NCBI GenBank assembly: GCA_029946075.1 | Contig: JAQSDT010000748.1 | Coordinates: forward strand, 1 to 12,507 | Direction: 5' to 3' | From: a bacterium | GTDB taxonomy: Bacteria; Pseudomonadota; Alphaproteobacteria; Rhizobiales; Xanthobacteraceae | Length of the DNA: 12,507 nucleotides | Shown: in pieces, positions 1 to 6,727 of the stretch | How positions within the stretch are numbered: the stretch's first letter is position 1 | Layout of the letters: each line of letters opens with the position of its first letter | The notes under the pieces: generated by a model | Database searches by the model: none | What the model was told of the DNA's origin: nothing | The model's input: only the letters and a program-made list of their open reading frames with translations | Program-made: the position numbers and the translations under genes

Positions 1-301
1 TCTCCTTGCGGCCACGCGACAGATGCGAGCGCTCGCGGCGGCCAATCGGCGCCAGCGGCGGCGGTTCGGGCTTTGCCACCACACGCGGGACCACTATCGG
101 TCCCGGCGGCGGCGCGGGTTTCGGCGCGGCTCGGAGTTCGGCATCGGCAGAATCCGCCGGCGGCTTTACGACCCGCGTTCGCTTGCGCAGCGGCTTGACC
201 TGCCTGGCAACGCTTTCCCACAGCGCGCGCTCCTCCTCGCTGAGGGCACGCTTGCGCCGCGGTGCTACCGGCAATTCGGGGATCAACGTCCGGCGTTTCA
301 T
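1..301 (-). CDS. Smr/MutS-family protein, N-terminal part (cut by window edge)
   Basis: The reading frame starts at an ATG whose first bases form an ATGA overlap with the mltA stop, so translation is probably coupled to mltA. About 100 codons are visible. The protein begins MKRRTLIPELPVAPRRKRAL, continues with a segment rich in acidic residues (SEEERALWESVARQVKPLRKR), then a long Pro/Ala linker, and ends inside the window with PIGRRERSHLSRGRKE. This arrangement matches the disordered N-terminus of alphaproteobacterial Smr-domain proteins, where the DLHG-type nuclease domain follows directly. The catalytic domain lies outside the window, so the call rests on the N-terminal pattern and on the position after mltA, an arrangement I recall from this class. 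Smr domains are nicking endonucleases related to the C-terminus of MutS2; the role of this stand-alone version is not established. Confidence 0.75.
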   Translation of the reverse strand, partial: MKRRTLIPELPVAPRRKRALSEEERALWESVARQVKPLRKRTRVVKPPADSADAELRAAPKPAPPPGPIVVPRVVAKPEPPPLAPIGRRERSHLSRGRKE

Positions 302-1818
302 CTGGCGTGGCGGTGACGTCGGATGTGACGTTGGCGCGGCTTCTCGGGGGCGGCCTCGATCCTGGGCCGCGGCTCCGGCAGCGGCACCGGCTTGGCGGCG
401 GCCTGTGCCGTCGTCGTCGGGGCGCTGGCCACAGGGGCTACCGCGCTCTGATCCTTCAAGGGATCAGTTTGCGGAAACAGCTTTGCGATCTTCGCCGAGG
501 GACGCTCGTCCGGCACCGGCAGCTTGCGGCCAAGCGCAGCGGGATCGAGGCTCTTCGGCACCAGGATGACGAAGCGCGCATTGTGGCGGAGGCGTCCGGA
601 AACCTTGCCGGCTTCCTGCCCCGCACCGAAATACAGATCGGCGCGCGCGGGCCCGACGATCGCGGAGCCCGTGTCCTGCGCGATCATCAGGCGGCGGAAC
701 GGCGTTTTCGATATCTCGGTTTCGATCGGCAGGTCGGCTTCGATGAAGAACGGTGTGCCGTAGACGTGCAGCCCCTTGTCGACCGCGATCGAGCGGCCCG
801 GCGTCAGCGGCACGCCCTGCGCGCCGACCGCCTCGTCCTTGTCGGAGAGCTGCACCTCGCGGAAGAAGACGTACGACTTGTTCTGCCGCCGCAATTCGTC
901 GGCACCATTGGGATTCTGCTCCATCCATTCCCGGATCTTCTGCATCGACATCTGTTCCCGCGGGATGATGTTGCGTTCGATCAGGATGCGGCCGACCGGC
1001 GTATACTGATAGCCGTTATGGGCATCGTAGTTGATGCGGACGGTCGACCCGTCAGGCAGGCTGACGCGCGCCGAGCCCTGGATCTGCGAGAACAGCAAAT
1101 CGGTCTGACTCTTCAGGTAAACGATTTCGAGGCCGCGACCGGCGATCGCGCCATCCTCGATCTCCGCGCGATCGTAATACGGCACCAGCTTGCGGCGGCC
1201 GATCTTGCGGAACACCTTGCCGCCGTTCGGCAGGCCGACCGAGCTTTGCCTGGTGCCGCGCACGAACAGGTTCGACGGCCGGCGATAGACCGGCACCTTG
1301 TAGACCTCGTTCTCCGTCAGCGAACCATCGATGATCGGTTCATAATATCCGGTGACGAATCCCTCGGCCTCGCCGAGGCGCGAAATGCGCAGCGGCGCGA
1401 AATGCTCCTCGAAGAACGCTTTCGCCTTGACGCCGTCGGAGAGCTCGAGGCCCCTGGCGACAACACAGGGATCGCGCAGCGACGCGCCGAGCGCCTTCGG
1501 ATCGGATGGAGGTTTTTGCTGGGCGGCAATCGGCTTGCAGCTTGCCTTGAACGCCGTGTAGGCGGCGAGATGATCATCCCCGCTCCAGCCGACGATATCG
1601 GGCCACGCGACCGGGGAATACTGCGTGTTGGTGATCTGCAGCGGCAGTTCAAGCTGCGGATAAGGAAGCTGACGGGCCGGCGGCGGAGGCGGATGCCGGT
1701 GATGCCCGCGCGAATGGCGCGCGTTGGCGTCCTGCGGCGCAAGCGACAACGTCAAAGCGATCACGCCAAACGCAAGCCCGCTAAGGCGCTGCGTCTTACG
1801 CCGCGCTTCCGGTGCCAA
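298..1818 (-). CDS. mltA: MltA: membrane-bound lytic murein transglycosylase A
   Basis: The enzyme cleaves peptidoglycan glycan strands to 1,6-anhydromuropeptides in the periplasm. The frame is about 506 residues if it starts at TTG 1818, where a GGAA lies five bases upstream. The ATG at 1872 is an alternative but would overlap timA by 77 bases. The N-terminus is a Sec-type signal peptide (RRK, hydrophobic core at 13-27, likely cut after ANA at about residue 33). It is followed by a His/Pro-rich linker, HSRGHHRHPPPPP. The MltA barrel domain includes the GYYEP motif at 157-161. The 3D domain carries AQDTGSAIVG and RADLYFGAG, with aspartates at about 382 and 394; the family's catalytic aspartate lies in this domain. 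The C-terminal 100 residues are Pro/Ala- and Arg/His-rich. No lipobox cysteine is visible, unlike E. coli MltA, which is a lipoprotein. The start overlaps timA and the stop overlaps the Smr gene, so the three are one operon. Confidence 0.93.
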   Translation of the reverse strand: MAPEARRKTQRLSGLAFGVIALTLSLAPQDANARHSRGHHRHPPPPPARQLPYPQLELPLQITNTQYSPVAWPDIVGWSGDDHLAAYTAFKASCKPIAAQQKPPSDPKALGASLRDPCVVARGLELSDGVKAKAFFEEHFAPLRISRLGEAEGFVTGYYEPIIDGSLTENEVYKVPVYRRPSNLFVRGTRQSSVGLPNGGKVFRKIGRRKLVPYYDRAEIEDGAIAGRGLEIVYLKSQTDLLFSQIQGSARVSLPDGSTVRINYDAHNGYQYTPVGRILIERNIIPREQMSMQKIREWMEQNPNGADELRRQNKSYVFFREVQLSDKDEAVGAQGVPLTPGRSIAVDKGLHVYGTPFFIEADLPIETEISKTPFRRLMIAQDTGSAIVGPARADLYFGAGQEAGKVSGRLRHNARFVILVPKSLDPAALGRKLPVPDERPSAKIAKLFPQTDPLKDQSAVAPVASAPTTTAQAAAKPVPLPEPRPRIEAAPEKPRQRHIRRHRHAR

Positions 1819-2500
1819 CCAGCTTCCAGTTCGGATCGCGAGAGCTCGTGTCGCGGGCGAATGTCCAGACATCGGTGATATCGGCGACCTTTTCCGGGTT
1901 ACCATCGACAATGGTGCCGGCCTTGTCCCGGGTAACCGAGATCATCTGCGACACGAAGCGGACCGTGAGCTGCGCCGACTTGTCGCGCGCTTCCGCGCTC
2001 ACCAGTTCGGCCTTGTCGATCGAAACGAACCGCGTTTCGGTCTTCTGCTCGTGCTTCTCGCGATCCTTGATGACGGCGTCGAAGCTGTCATAGACGTCGC
2101 TCGACAACAGGTCCTTCAGCGCGCGGCGATCGCCATTGGCGAACGCCAGCACGATCATCTCATAGGCGCTGCGGGCGCCGGTGATGAAGTGGCGGGGATC
2201 GAACGAGGCGTCCTGGGCGACGATGGCATCGAGACCCTGGGCCAGCGGCGAGTCCGGTTCGGCAATGCCCTTCCAGCGATCGGCCGGCGCCACGTCGGCG
2301 CTCGGCGCCAGCGGGGCCTGATCGATCACCGCACCCGGGATCGGCACGACGTTGCTGTTGTCCTGGGTCCGCTGCGCGACATTGGGCGCGGCACGGTCAT
2401 AGGGCGGCCGTTCGCTTCCGGTGCGCTGTCCAAGCACGCTGCGCAGGCGGAGGAAGATGAAGACCGCCAGCGCCAGGAAGATGATGGTGTAAATATCCAC
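1796..2500 (-). CDS. timA: TimA-like Tim44-domain inner-membrane protein
   Basis: The chosen start is GTG 2500, giving MDIYTIIFLALAVFIFLRLR and 234 residues. This places the hydrophobic helix (residues 3-19) right at the N-terminus, as in the family, with AGAAAG about ten bases upstream. A TTG at 2533 would add 11 residues but is less likely. After the membrane anchor come a charged, low-complexity linker (about 24-80) and a Tim44-like domain (about 85-232) with FITGARSAYEMIVLAFANGD and a C-terminal beta-rich part ending WTFARD...WKLVGTGSAA. In mitochondria Tim44 tethers Hsp70 to the import channel. The bacterial homologue (TimA, studied in Caulobacter) is membrane-bound, and its exact function is less clear. 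It is the first gene of the timA-mltA-smr operon and is divergent from secB, so two protein-traffic genes share one intergenic region. Confidence 0.88.
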   Translation of the reverse strand: MDIYTIIFLALAVFIFLRLRSVLGQRTGSERPPYDRAAPNVAQRTQDNSNVVPIPGAVIDQAPLAPSADVAPADRWKGIAEPDSPLAQGLDAIVAQDASFDPRHFITGARSAYEMIVLAFANGDRRALKDLLSSDVYDSFDAVIKDREKHEQKTETRFVSIDKAELVSAEARDKSAQLTVRFVSQMISVTRDKAGTIVDGNPEKVADITDVWTFARDTSSRDPNWKLVGTGSAA

Positions 2501-2943
2501 GTCGTATTCGCTTTCTGGTTCTAACGCCGGCAACGGGCCCGGCGGTCGAGCGTTCCCTGGAGAGAAGCTCCGGTACGAGTTTTCCTGAGAACGGCAGAGA
2601 TTACATCATCGATTGAGACTGCAGCATGTAGGCATGAAACGATGCGCGGCCAATGGCGCGTTTTGGCGCGGGGCAATTGTAGCCCGATTTGGCCGCAAGG
2701 GGAAACCCGTTCGTGTCGGGAAATCACGCATATTCAACGATTTAGAGCCGATATCGGCCCGTGGACCCGCGCCATTAGCCATATCGGCCACAATTGGGGG
2801 CCGTCCCTGGCCGCCGCCCGCCCGCCGTCCTTGTGGAAAGAGGCAGGGCTATGATAGCCACTCGCCCGCGAAGGCATTTCCGCCGATCGAGCGAATTTTG
2901 ACCAGGAACCGGGCTCCGCTCGCCAGCGCTTCAGGAGAATTTC
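2501..2943. other. Divergent spacer between timA and secB; no gene recognised
   Basis: This 443-bp stretch should contain the promoters of both timA (minus) and secB (plus). I see no convincing protein in it. It contains the perfect 12-bp palindrome GCCGATATCGGC (2747-2758), a second ATATCGGCC 30 bp further on (2781-2789), and one copy of the octamer TGCAGCAT (2620-2627) that is also clustered downstream of rho. A TATGAT at 2850-2855 could be a -10 element for secB, but no good -35 is spaced correctly. In several alphaproteobacteria I recall fxsA near secB; no FxsA-like frame is seen here. Confidence 0.6.
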
Positions 2944-3432
2944 ATGACCAACGGCAACGGCGCGCCCGCCGAGCAGGCCCCTCCCCAGCTTAACGTGCTG
3001 GCCCAGTACACCAAGGACCTGTCGTTCGAAAACCCGAACGCGCCCGCCTCCCTGGCGCCGCAGCAGCAGCAGCCGGCGATCAACATCCAGATCAATGTTT
3101 CGGCCAACAACGTCTCGGAAAGCGAATTCGAAGTGACGCTCTCGATCGAGGGCAAGGCCGAAAACGGCGGCAAGGTGATGTTCTCCTTCGAGCTCGCCTA
3201 TGCCGGCGTGTTCCGCATCGTCAACGTACCTCAGGAAAACCTGCATCCGCTGGTCATGATCGAATGCCCGCGGTTGCTGTTCCCGTTCGCGCGCGAAATC
3301 ATCGCAACCGCGGTGCGTGACGGCGGCTTCCCGCCCTTGATGCTGGATCCCGTCGATTTCGTCGGCCTCTACCGCCAGAACATGGAGCGGCAGGCTGCGG
3401 CGCAGGCCGCTTCCGGCGTCAAGCCGAGCTAA
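2944..3432 (+). CDS. secB: SecB: protein-export chaperone
   Basis: SecB is a cytosolic tetrameric chaperone that keeps preproteins unfolded and delivers them to SecA. The frame is 162 residues, the normal length. ATG 2944 is preceded by a strong AGGAG (2933-2937). Recognisable family segments are LNVLAQYTKDLSFENPNAP near residues 16-34, INIQINVSANNVSESEFEVTLSIEG in the middle, and the highly conserved FPFAREIIATAVRDGGFPPLMLDPVDFVGLY near 118-148. The N-terminus and C-terminus are Ala/Gln-rich and probably disordered. The gene stands alone on the plus strand, divergent from timA and convergent with dnaQ. This is a near-origin position similar to Caulobacter, where secB also lies close to the DUF299-maf-coaE-dnaQ group. 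Confidence 0.97.
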   Translation: MTNGNGAPAEQAPPQLNVLAQYTKDLSFENPNAPASLAPQQQQPAINIQINVSANNVSESEFEVTLSIEGKAENGGKVMFSFELAYAGVFRIVNVPQENLHPLVMIECPRLLFPFAREIIATAVRDGGFPPLMLDPVDFVGLYRQNMERQAAAQAASGVKPS

Positions 3433-3457
3433 GTCTGCGTCATAGGCTTTCAACCCT

Positions 3458-3492
3458 CATCCTGAGGAGCCCGCGGAGTAGCTCGTAGGATG
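3458..3492. repeat. CTCATCCTGAGGAGC-type intergenic palindrome
   Basis: CATCCT (3458-3463) pairs with AGGATG (3487-3492), and GAGC (3467-3470) pairs with GCTC (3481-3484), leaving a GC-rich centre. Elements beginning CTCATCCTGAGGAGC are, to my recollection, common between genes in Bradyrhizobium-type genomes. Its right end is shared with the next repeat, so the two are fused. It probably adds to transcript 3'-end formation for secB. Confidence 0.6.
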
Positions 3493-3564
3493 GGTAGAGC
3501 GTAGCGAAACCCATCACCTAACCGCGCGCGATTGATGGGTTTCGCTACGCTCTACCCATCCTAC
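3485..3564. repeat. Perfect 32-bp inverted repeat between secB and dnaQ
   Basis: The arm 3485-3516 (GTAGGATGGGTAGAGCGTAG and onward to CCCATCA) is the exact reverse complement of 3533-3564, with a 16-base loop. Each arm is itself a small palindrome (GATGGGT ... ACCCATC), so the unit is REP-like and two units face each other. A single diverged copy occurs at the window end (12473-12504, three differences in 32). The position between convergent genes suggests a bidirectional barrier to read-through, although there is no T-tract. Confidence 0.9.
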
Positions 3565-3576
3565 TGACTGAGGCCG

Positions 3577-4275
3577 TCAGGCAACGCCGAGAAAATCGTT
3601 CCAGATCGGCTTGTCGCCCAGCGTGGCGATGAAGGCGCGATGGGCTTCGCGGTCGGCATCGCTGATGCGCGGCGCCAGCGGCACCTCGCGCTGCCGCCGC
3701 GGCGTGTCGCCGATGCCGCCGGATTGCGCGGCGCGTACCTCCGACGCCAGGATCAGCTGCGACTGCCGCGCCCCGATCAGGTCGATATAGACCTCGGCCA
3801 GCAATTCGGCGTCGAGCAGCGCGCCGTGCTTGGTGCGGCGGGAATTGTCGATCGCATAGCGCGAGCAGAGATCGTCGAGGCGATTGGACACGCCCGGATG
3901 CTTGCGCCGCGCCAGCAGCAGCGTATCGACCAGCCGCTCGCGCAGGATCGGCTTGCGTTTGATGCGATCGAGCTCGGCGTTGATGAAGCTGATGTCGAAC
4001 GAGGCGTTGTGAATCACCAGCGGCGCATCGCCGATGAATTCCAGGAACTCCTCGACCACCTCGGTGAACAGCGGCTTGGTGGAAAGGAACTCGGCCGACA
4101 GCCCATGCACGTTGAACGCTTCCGCCGGCATGTCGCGCTCGGGATTGATGTAGCGGTGAAAGGTCTGCCCCGTCGGCATCCGGTTGAAGATCTCGATGCA
4201 GCCGATCTCGACCAGCCGGTCGCCGCGCAGGGGATCGAGGCCCGTGGTTTCGGTATCGAGAACGATTTCGCGCAT
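3577..4275 (-). CDS. dnaQ: DnaQ: DNA polymerase III epsilon subunit, 3'-5' proofreading exonuclease
   Basis: The product removes mispaired bases during replication within the Pol III core. It is 232 residues, close to the usual length. All DEDDh motifs are present: Exo I DTETTGLDP with D7 and E9, Exo II HNASFDISF with D94, and Exo III-epsilon H150-GALL-D155. QSQLIL at 171-176 sits where E. coli epsilon carries its beta-clamp binding motif (QTSMAF), so clamp binding is likely. The C-terminal tail (about 180-232) should bind the polymerase subunit. It starts at ATG 4275, 29 bases after the coaE stop. The ribosome-binding site is weak, so translation may rely on the upstream gene. It is the last gene of the run that starts beside the origin. 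Confidence 0.96.
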   Translation of the reverse strand: MREIVLDTETTGLDPLRGDRLVEIGCIEIFNRMPTGQTFHRYINPERDMPAEAFNVHGLSAEFLSTKPLFTEVVEEFLEFIGDAPLVIHNASFDISFINAELDRIKRKPILRERLVDTLLLARRKHPGVSNRLDDLCSRYAIDNSRRTKHGALLDAELLAEVYIDLIGARQSQLILASEVRAAQSGGIGDTPRRQREVPLAPRISDADREAHRAFIATLGDKPIWNDFLGVA

Positions 4276-4304
4276 GGGATTCTAAAAGCCGGAGAAAAAG
4301 CGAA

Positions 4305-4904
4305 TCAGGTTCGCCGCTGCGGCATCTTAACGACCTCGGCCAGAATGTCGCGGATCCGCTCGCGCACGGGGTCGAGGCCATGCGACGTATCCACTACGAA
4401 ATCCGCGCGCTTGCGCTTTTCGGCGTCGGGGACCTGCCGCGCGATAATGGAATCGAGCTTGGCGGCATCCATGGTGCCACGCGCCAGCACCCGCTCGCGC
4501 TGCAGTTCCGGCGAGGTCGTCACCACGACCACCGCATCGACGCGCTTTTCGCCGCCGGTCTCGTAGAGCAGCGGCACGTCGACGACGACGACCGGCGCAC
4601 CGGCGCGTTCGGCCTCCGCAAAGAATTTCTGCCGGCCGGCGCCCAGCATCGGGTGGACGATCTGCTCGAGCTGCTTCATCGCCGCGGGATTGTGCACCAC
4701 AAGCTCGCTGAGCTTTGGCCGGTCCACCTTTCCGTTCGACGTCGTGCCGGGAAAGGCGGCCTCGATCGCCGGGACGGCTGCGCCCTCATAGAGCTTGTGG
4801 ACCTCGGCATCGGCATCATAGAGCGGAACGCCCGCCTCGACGAACAGCTTGCCCGTCGTGGATTTGCCCATGCCGATGGAGCCGGTGAGACCGAGTACTA
4901 ACAT
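4305..4904 (-). CDS. coaE: CoaE: dephospho-CoA kinase
   Basis: CoaE catalyses the last step of coenzyme A synthesis, ATP-dependent 3'-phosphorylation of dephospho-CoA. It is 199 residues, typical of the family. The N-terminal P-loop is GSIGMGKST (residues 8-16). Further family features are DVPLLYETG in the middle and the lid/C-terminal region ARGTMDAAKLDSIIARQVPDAEKRKRADFVVDTS, including the RQ..DAEKRKRADFV signature. It starts at ATG 4904 with GCGGAAAA upstream, 18 bases after the maf stop, so it lies in the same operon as maf and dnaQ. In Caulobacter, as I recall, aroE sits between maf and coaE; here there is no room for it. Confidence 0.96.
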   Translation of the reverse strand: MLVLGLTGSIGMGKSTTGKLFVEAGVPLYDADAEVHKLYEGAAVPAIEAAFPGTTSNGKVDRPKLSELVVHNPAAMKQLEQIVHPMLGAGRQKFFAEAERAGAPVVVVDVPLLYETGGEKRVDAVVVVTTSPELQRERVLARGTMDAAKLDSIIARQVPDAEKRKRADFVVDTSHGLDPVRERIRDILAEVVKMPQRRT

Positions 4905-4922
4905 TTTTTCCGCCGCATCGTT

Positions 4923-5531
4923 TCAAACACCGAGGTGCCCCTGCTGCCGCAGGAATGCAAGCAGAGGCAACAACGGCAAGCCGAGAATGGTGAAATGGTC
5001 GCCCTCGATGCGTTCGAACAGGTGCACGCCGAGGCCTTCGAGCTGATAGGCCCCGACGCTGCTCGTCACGGCCTCGCCGGCCTGGTCGAGATAGGTCTCG
5101 ATCTCGGCATCGCCAAGGCGCCGCATGGTCATCCGGGCGATGCTGACATCGGCAAACCCGATCTTGCCGTCGCACGCCACCGCAACGGCGGAGTGCAGTT
5201 CGTGCGTGCCGCCGGCGAGCAGCCGCAATTGCTCCGCGGCCTGCGCCCGGCCGGCGGGTTTGCTGAACAGCCGCGAGCCCAGCGCCAGCGTCTGATCGGC
5301 ACCGACGACAATGCGGCCGGGATTGTTCGATGATACGAACAGCGCCTTCTCGCGCGCCAGAAGCCCTGCGATCTCGCCGGGAGCAGCTAACCCCGAATTC
5401 GCCTGCACCGCGCGTTCGTCGATATCGGCGGGCACCGCCTCGAATGTGAGTCCGGCGTTCGCCAACAGCATCTGCCGCGCGCGGCTTTGCGAGGCCAGGA
5501 TTAGCGGAGCATTTCCACGCCAGATGCTCAT
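4923..5531 (-). CDS. maf: Maf-family nucleoside triphosphate pyrophosphatase
   Basis: Maf proteins hydrolyse non-canonical or selected nucleoside triphosphates to monophosphates and are thought to clean the nucleotide pool. The frame is 202 residues. Family landmarks are LASQSRARQMLL at 12-23 (substrate and metal contact), ADIDE at 35-39, GADQTLAL at 78-85 holding the putative catalytic Asp79, and TSSVGAYQLEGLG followed by GDHFTILGLPLLPLLAFL near the C-terminus. The ATG at 5531 lies 10 bases past the stop of the DUF299 gene, which points to cotranscription. Bacteria of this group usually have more than one Maf paralogue. Whether this one prefers dTTP/UTP or m7GTP cannot be decided from sequence by eye. 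Confidence 0.93.
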   Translation of the reverse strand: MSIWRGNAPLILASQSRARQMLLANAGLTFEAVPADIDERAVQANSGLAAPGEIAGLLAREKALFVSSNNPGRIVVGADQTLALGSRLFSKPAGRAQAAEQLRLLAGGTHELHSAVAVACDGKIGFADVSIARMTMRRLGDAEIETYLDQAGEAVTSSVGAYQLEGLGVHLFERIEGDHFTILGLPLLPLLAFLRQQGHLGV

Positions 5532-5541
5532 GCCGACAACA

Positions 5542-6381
5542 TCACTCCGGAATCCGCTGGCGCTGACGGTCGGTAAACAGCTTTAGAATTGCCGCGGCGG
5601 TTTCCTCGATCGAGCGGCGTGTGACGTCGAGTTGCGCCCAGCTGAACCTGGCCGCCAGTTTCCGCGCATAGGCGACCTCGTCGGTCACCGCCTGACGGTC
5701 GGTATAATCGTCATTGCTGGAATCGGCGCCCATGCTGAGCAGCCGGTTTTGCCGGACCTGGATCAGCCGTTCCGGCGTCGCGTGCAGGCTGACGACCAGC
5801 GGCTTCTTCAGCGTCTCCAGCTGATGCGGCAGCGGGATGCCCGGCACCAGCGGCACGTTGGCGGTACGAACGCCGCGGTTGGCGAGATAGATCGAGGTCG
5901 GCGTTTTCGAGGTGCGGGAGACGCCGACCAGCACGACGTCGGCTTCTTCGAGACCGTCGACGTGCTGTCCGTCATCGTGGATCATGGTGTAGTTCAGCGC
6001 GTCGATGCGCTTGAAATATTCTGCGTTGAGAACGTGCTGCGCGCCTACCCTGCCCGTCGTCGCGGCACCGAGATAGGCTTCGAACATCTGCATGACCGGA
6101 CCGATGATCGACAGACTCGGAATGTTGATGTCCCTGCACTTGCCCTCGAGCCGGCCGACCAGATCTTTCTCCAGCAGCGTGAACAGCACGATCCCCGGCT
6201 CTTCCTCGATCTCGTCGAGCACGCGGTCGAGCTGCTTCTGGCTGCGCACGAGGGGATACACATGTTCGACCGCGGACACGTTGGCGTATTGGGCTGCGAC
6301 CGCGCGCGCCACCGTGATCAGCGTCTCGCCGGTCGAATCGGAGACCAGATGCAGATGAAAATAATTGCCGGTCGTGGGCAC
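5542..6381 (-). CDS. Pyruvate, phosphate dikinase regulatory protein (DUF299 kinase/phosphorylase; RP001 homologue)
   Basis: Family members switch pyruvate phosphate dikinase or PEP synthase off by ADP-dependent phosphorylation of a threonine, and on by phosphate-dependent dephosphorylation. I choose GTG 6381 because AGGGG (6391-6387) lies five bases upstream and the resulting N-terminus, MPTTGNYFHLHLVSDSTGET, fits the family; TTG 6384 is the only near alternative. The product is 279 residues. The conserved DSTGET is at 15-20 and the P-loop-like GVSRTSKTP at 153-161. This gene is the homologue of Rickettsia RP001, the known border gene of alphaproteobacterial origins. Its start lies at the very edge of the putative origin, and its ribosome-binding site overlaps a series of DnaA-box-like repeats. 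Confidence 0.94.
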   Translation of the reverse strand: MPTTGNYFHLHLVSDSTGETLITVARAVAAQYANVSAVEHVYPLVRSQKQLDRVLDEIEEEPGIVLFTLLEKDLVGRLEGKCRDINIPSLSIIGPVMQMFEAYLGAATTGRVGAQHVLNAEYFKRIDALNYTMIHDDGQHVDGLEEADVVLVGVSRTSKTPTSIYLANRGVRTANVPLVPGIPLPHQLETLKKPLVVSLHATPERLIQVRQNRLLSMGADSSNDDYTDRQAVTDEVAYARKLAARFSWAQLDVTRRSIEETAAAILKLFTDRQRQRIPE

Positions 6382-6388
6382 CAAAACC

Positions 6389-6418
6389 CCTGTGTAACCT
6401 GTGAATCCCTGTGGAGCT
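6389..6418 (-). repeat. Tandem CCTGTG array, possible weak DnaA-binding cluster
   Basis: CCTGTG begins at 6389, 6398 and 6408, so the units are 9 and 10 bases apart. Read on the minus strand, the nonamers GGTTACACA, GGATTCACA and AGCTCCACA each share the CACA end of the DnaA box TTATNCACA, with two or three mismatches in the first half. One-turn spacing would put three proteins on the same DNA face. Confidence 0.45.
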
Positions 6419-6432
6419 TAACCCCGATTTCA
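6418..6432 (+). promoter_or_regulatory. CtrA-like binding site
   Basis: TTAACCCCGATTTCA matches TTAA-N7-TTAA at seven of eight fixed positions. In Caulobacter, CtrA sites in the origin block initiation. This site directly abuts the third CCTGTG unit, which would allow competition with DnaA. Confidence 0.45.
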
Positions 6433-6468
6433 GACCCTGGAGCGCAGCCTCAGGGATAACCCTGATCT

Positions 6469-6477
6469 TTCTTCACA
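6469..6477 (+). promoter_or_regulatory. DnaA box (one mismatch)
   Basis: TTCTTCACA differs from TTATNCACA only at the third base. Confidence 0.5.
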
Positions 6478-6568
6478 GGCCTGCCGGCAAGGACAACTCC
6501 AAAGCTCGCTGGCGATGATAGTGAGAAGCTGTGGACTTGTCTCTTCATAAGCTGGCCATGAAATGGCG

Positions 6569-6581
6569 CAAGCTTTTGATC
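6569..6581 (-). promoter_or_regulatory. IHF-like binding site
   Basis: Read on the minus strand, GATCAAAAGCTTG fits WATCARNNNNTTR except for the first base. IHF bends origins in Caulobacter and E. coli. It lies midway between the two best DnaA boxes, where a bend would bring them together. Confidence 0.45.
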
Positions 6582-6631
6582 CCGGTGGCATTATTCCGGC
6601 AATGGAAGATCCGGCCAAAACTGGTGAGGAT

Positions 6632-6640
6632 TGTGAACAA
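6632..6640 (-). promoter_or_regulatory. DnaA box (one mismatch), minus strand
   Basis: TGTGAACAA reads TTGTTCACA on the minus strand and differs from TTATNCACA only at the third base. Confidence 0.5.
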
Positions 6641-6689
6641 GTCCGGCGAAACACCGGGACTATTTTGTGTGAGTCATAATCACGGTCAC

Positions 6690-6727
6690 TTAGACTCAAA
6701 CCTAAGATTCTAAAATTATTAGTTTAG
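6690..6727. other. AT-rich block, candidate DNA unwinding element
   Basis: Only 9 of 38 bases are G or C, in a window that is otherwise strongly GC-rich. It includes two small inverted repeats (CTTAG ... CTAAG and CTAA-AATTA-TTAG) and two GANTC sites (6693, 6706). It could alternatively serve as a promoter for hemJ, but no well-spaced -35/-10 pair is seen. Confidence 0.55.

Noticed and set aside
262..1878. 538-codon open frame on the plus strand
   Set aside because: It is the antisense shadow of mltA; composition is Arg/Leu/Asp-rich without any domain, and the minus-strand frame has a signal peptide and intact MltA motifs.
2613..2993. 126-codon plus-strand frame in the timA-secB spacer
   Set aside because: It runs out of frame into secB, is Arg/Pro-rich without a domain, and lacks a ribosome-binding site.
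3485..3564. CRISPR-like repeat pair
   Set aside because: The two arms are inverted, not direct, with no spacer series and no cas genes.
3640..4566. 308-codon plus-strand frame over dnaQ and coaE
   Set aside because: Antisense to two genes with complete catalytic motifs; long stop-free antisense frames are common in GC-rich DNA.
6451..6464. CAGGGATAACCCTG, resembling part of the I-SceI homing site
   Set aside because: Only nine bases agree with the 18-base site and no homing endonuclease is present; it is better described as a small inverted repeat in the putative origin.
6690..6720. sigma70 promoter for hemJ in the AT-rich block
   Set aside because: TTAGAC and TAAAAT are only 15 bases apart, and the alternatives fit worse; the block is better explained as an unwinding element, though a promoter cannot be excluded.
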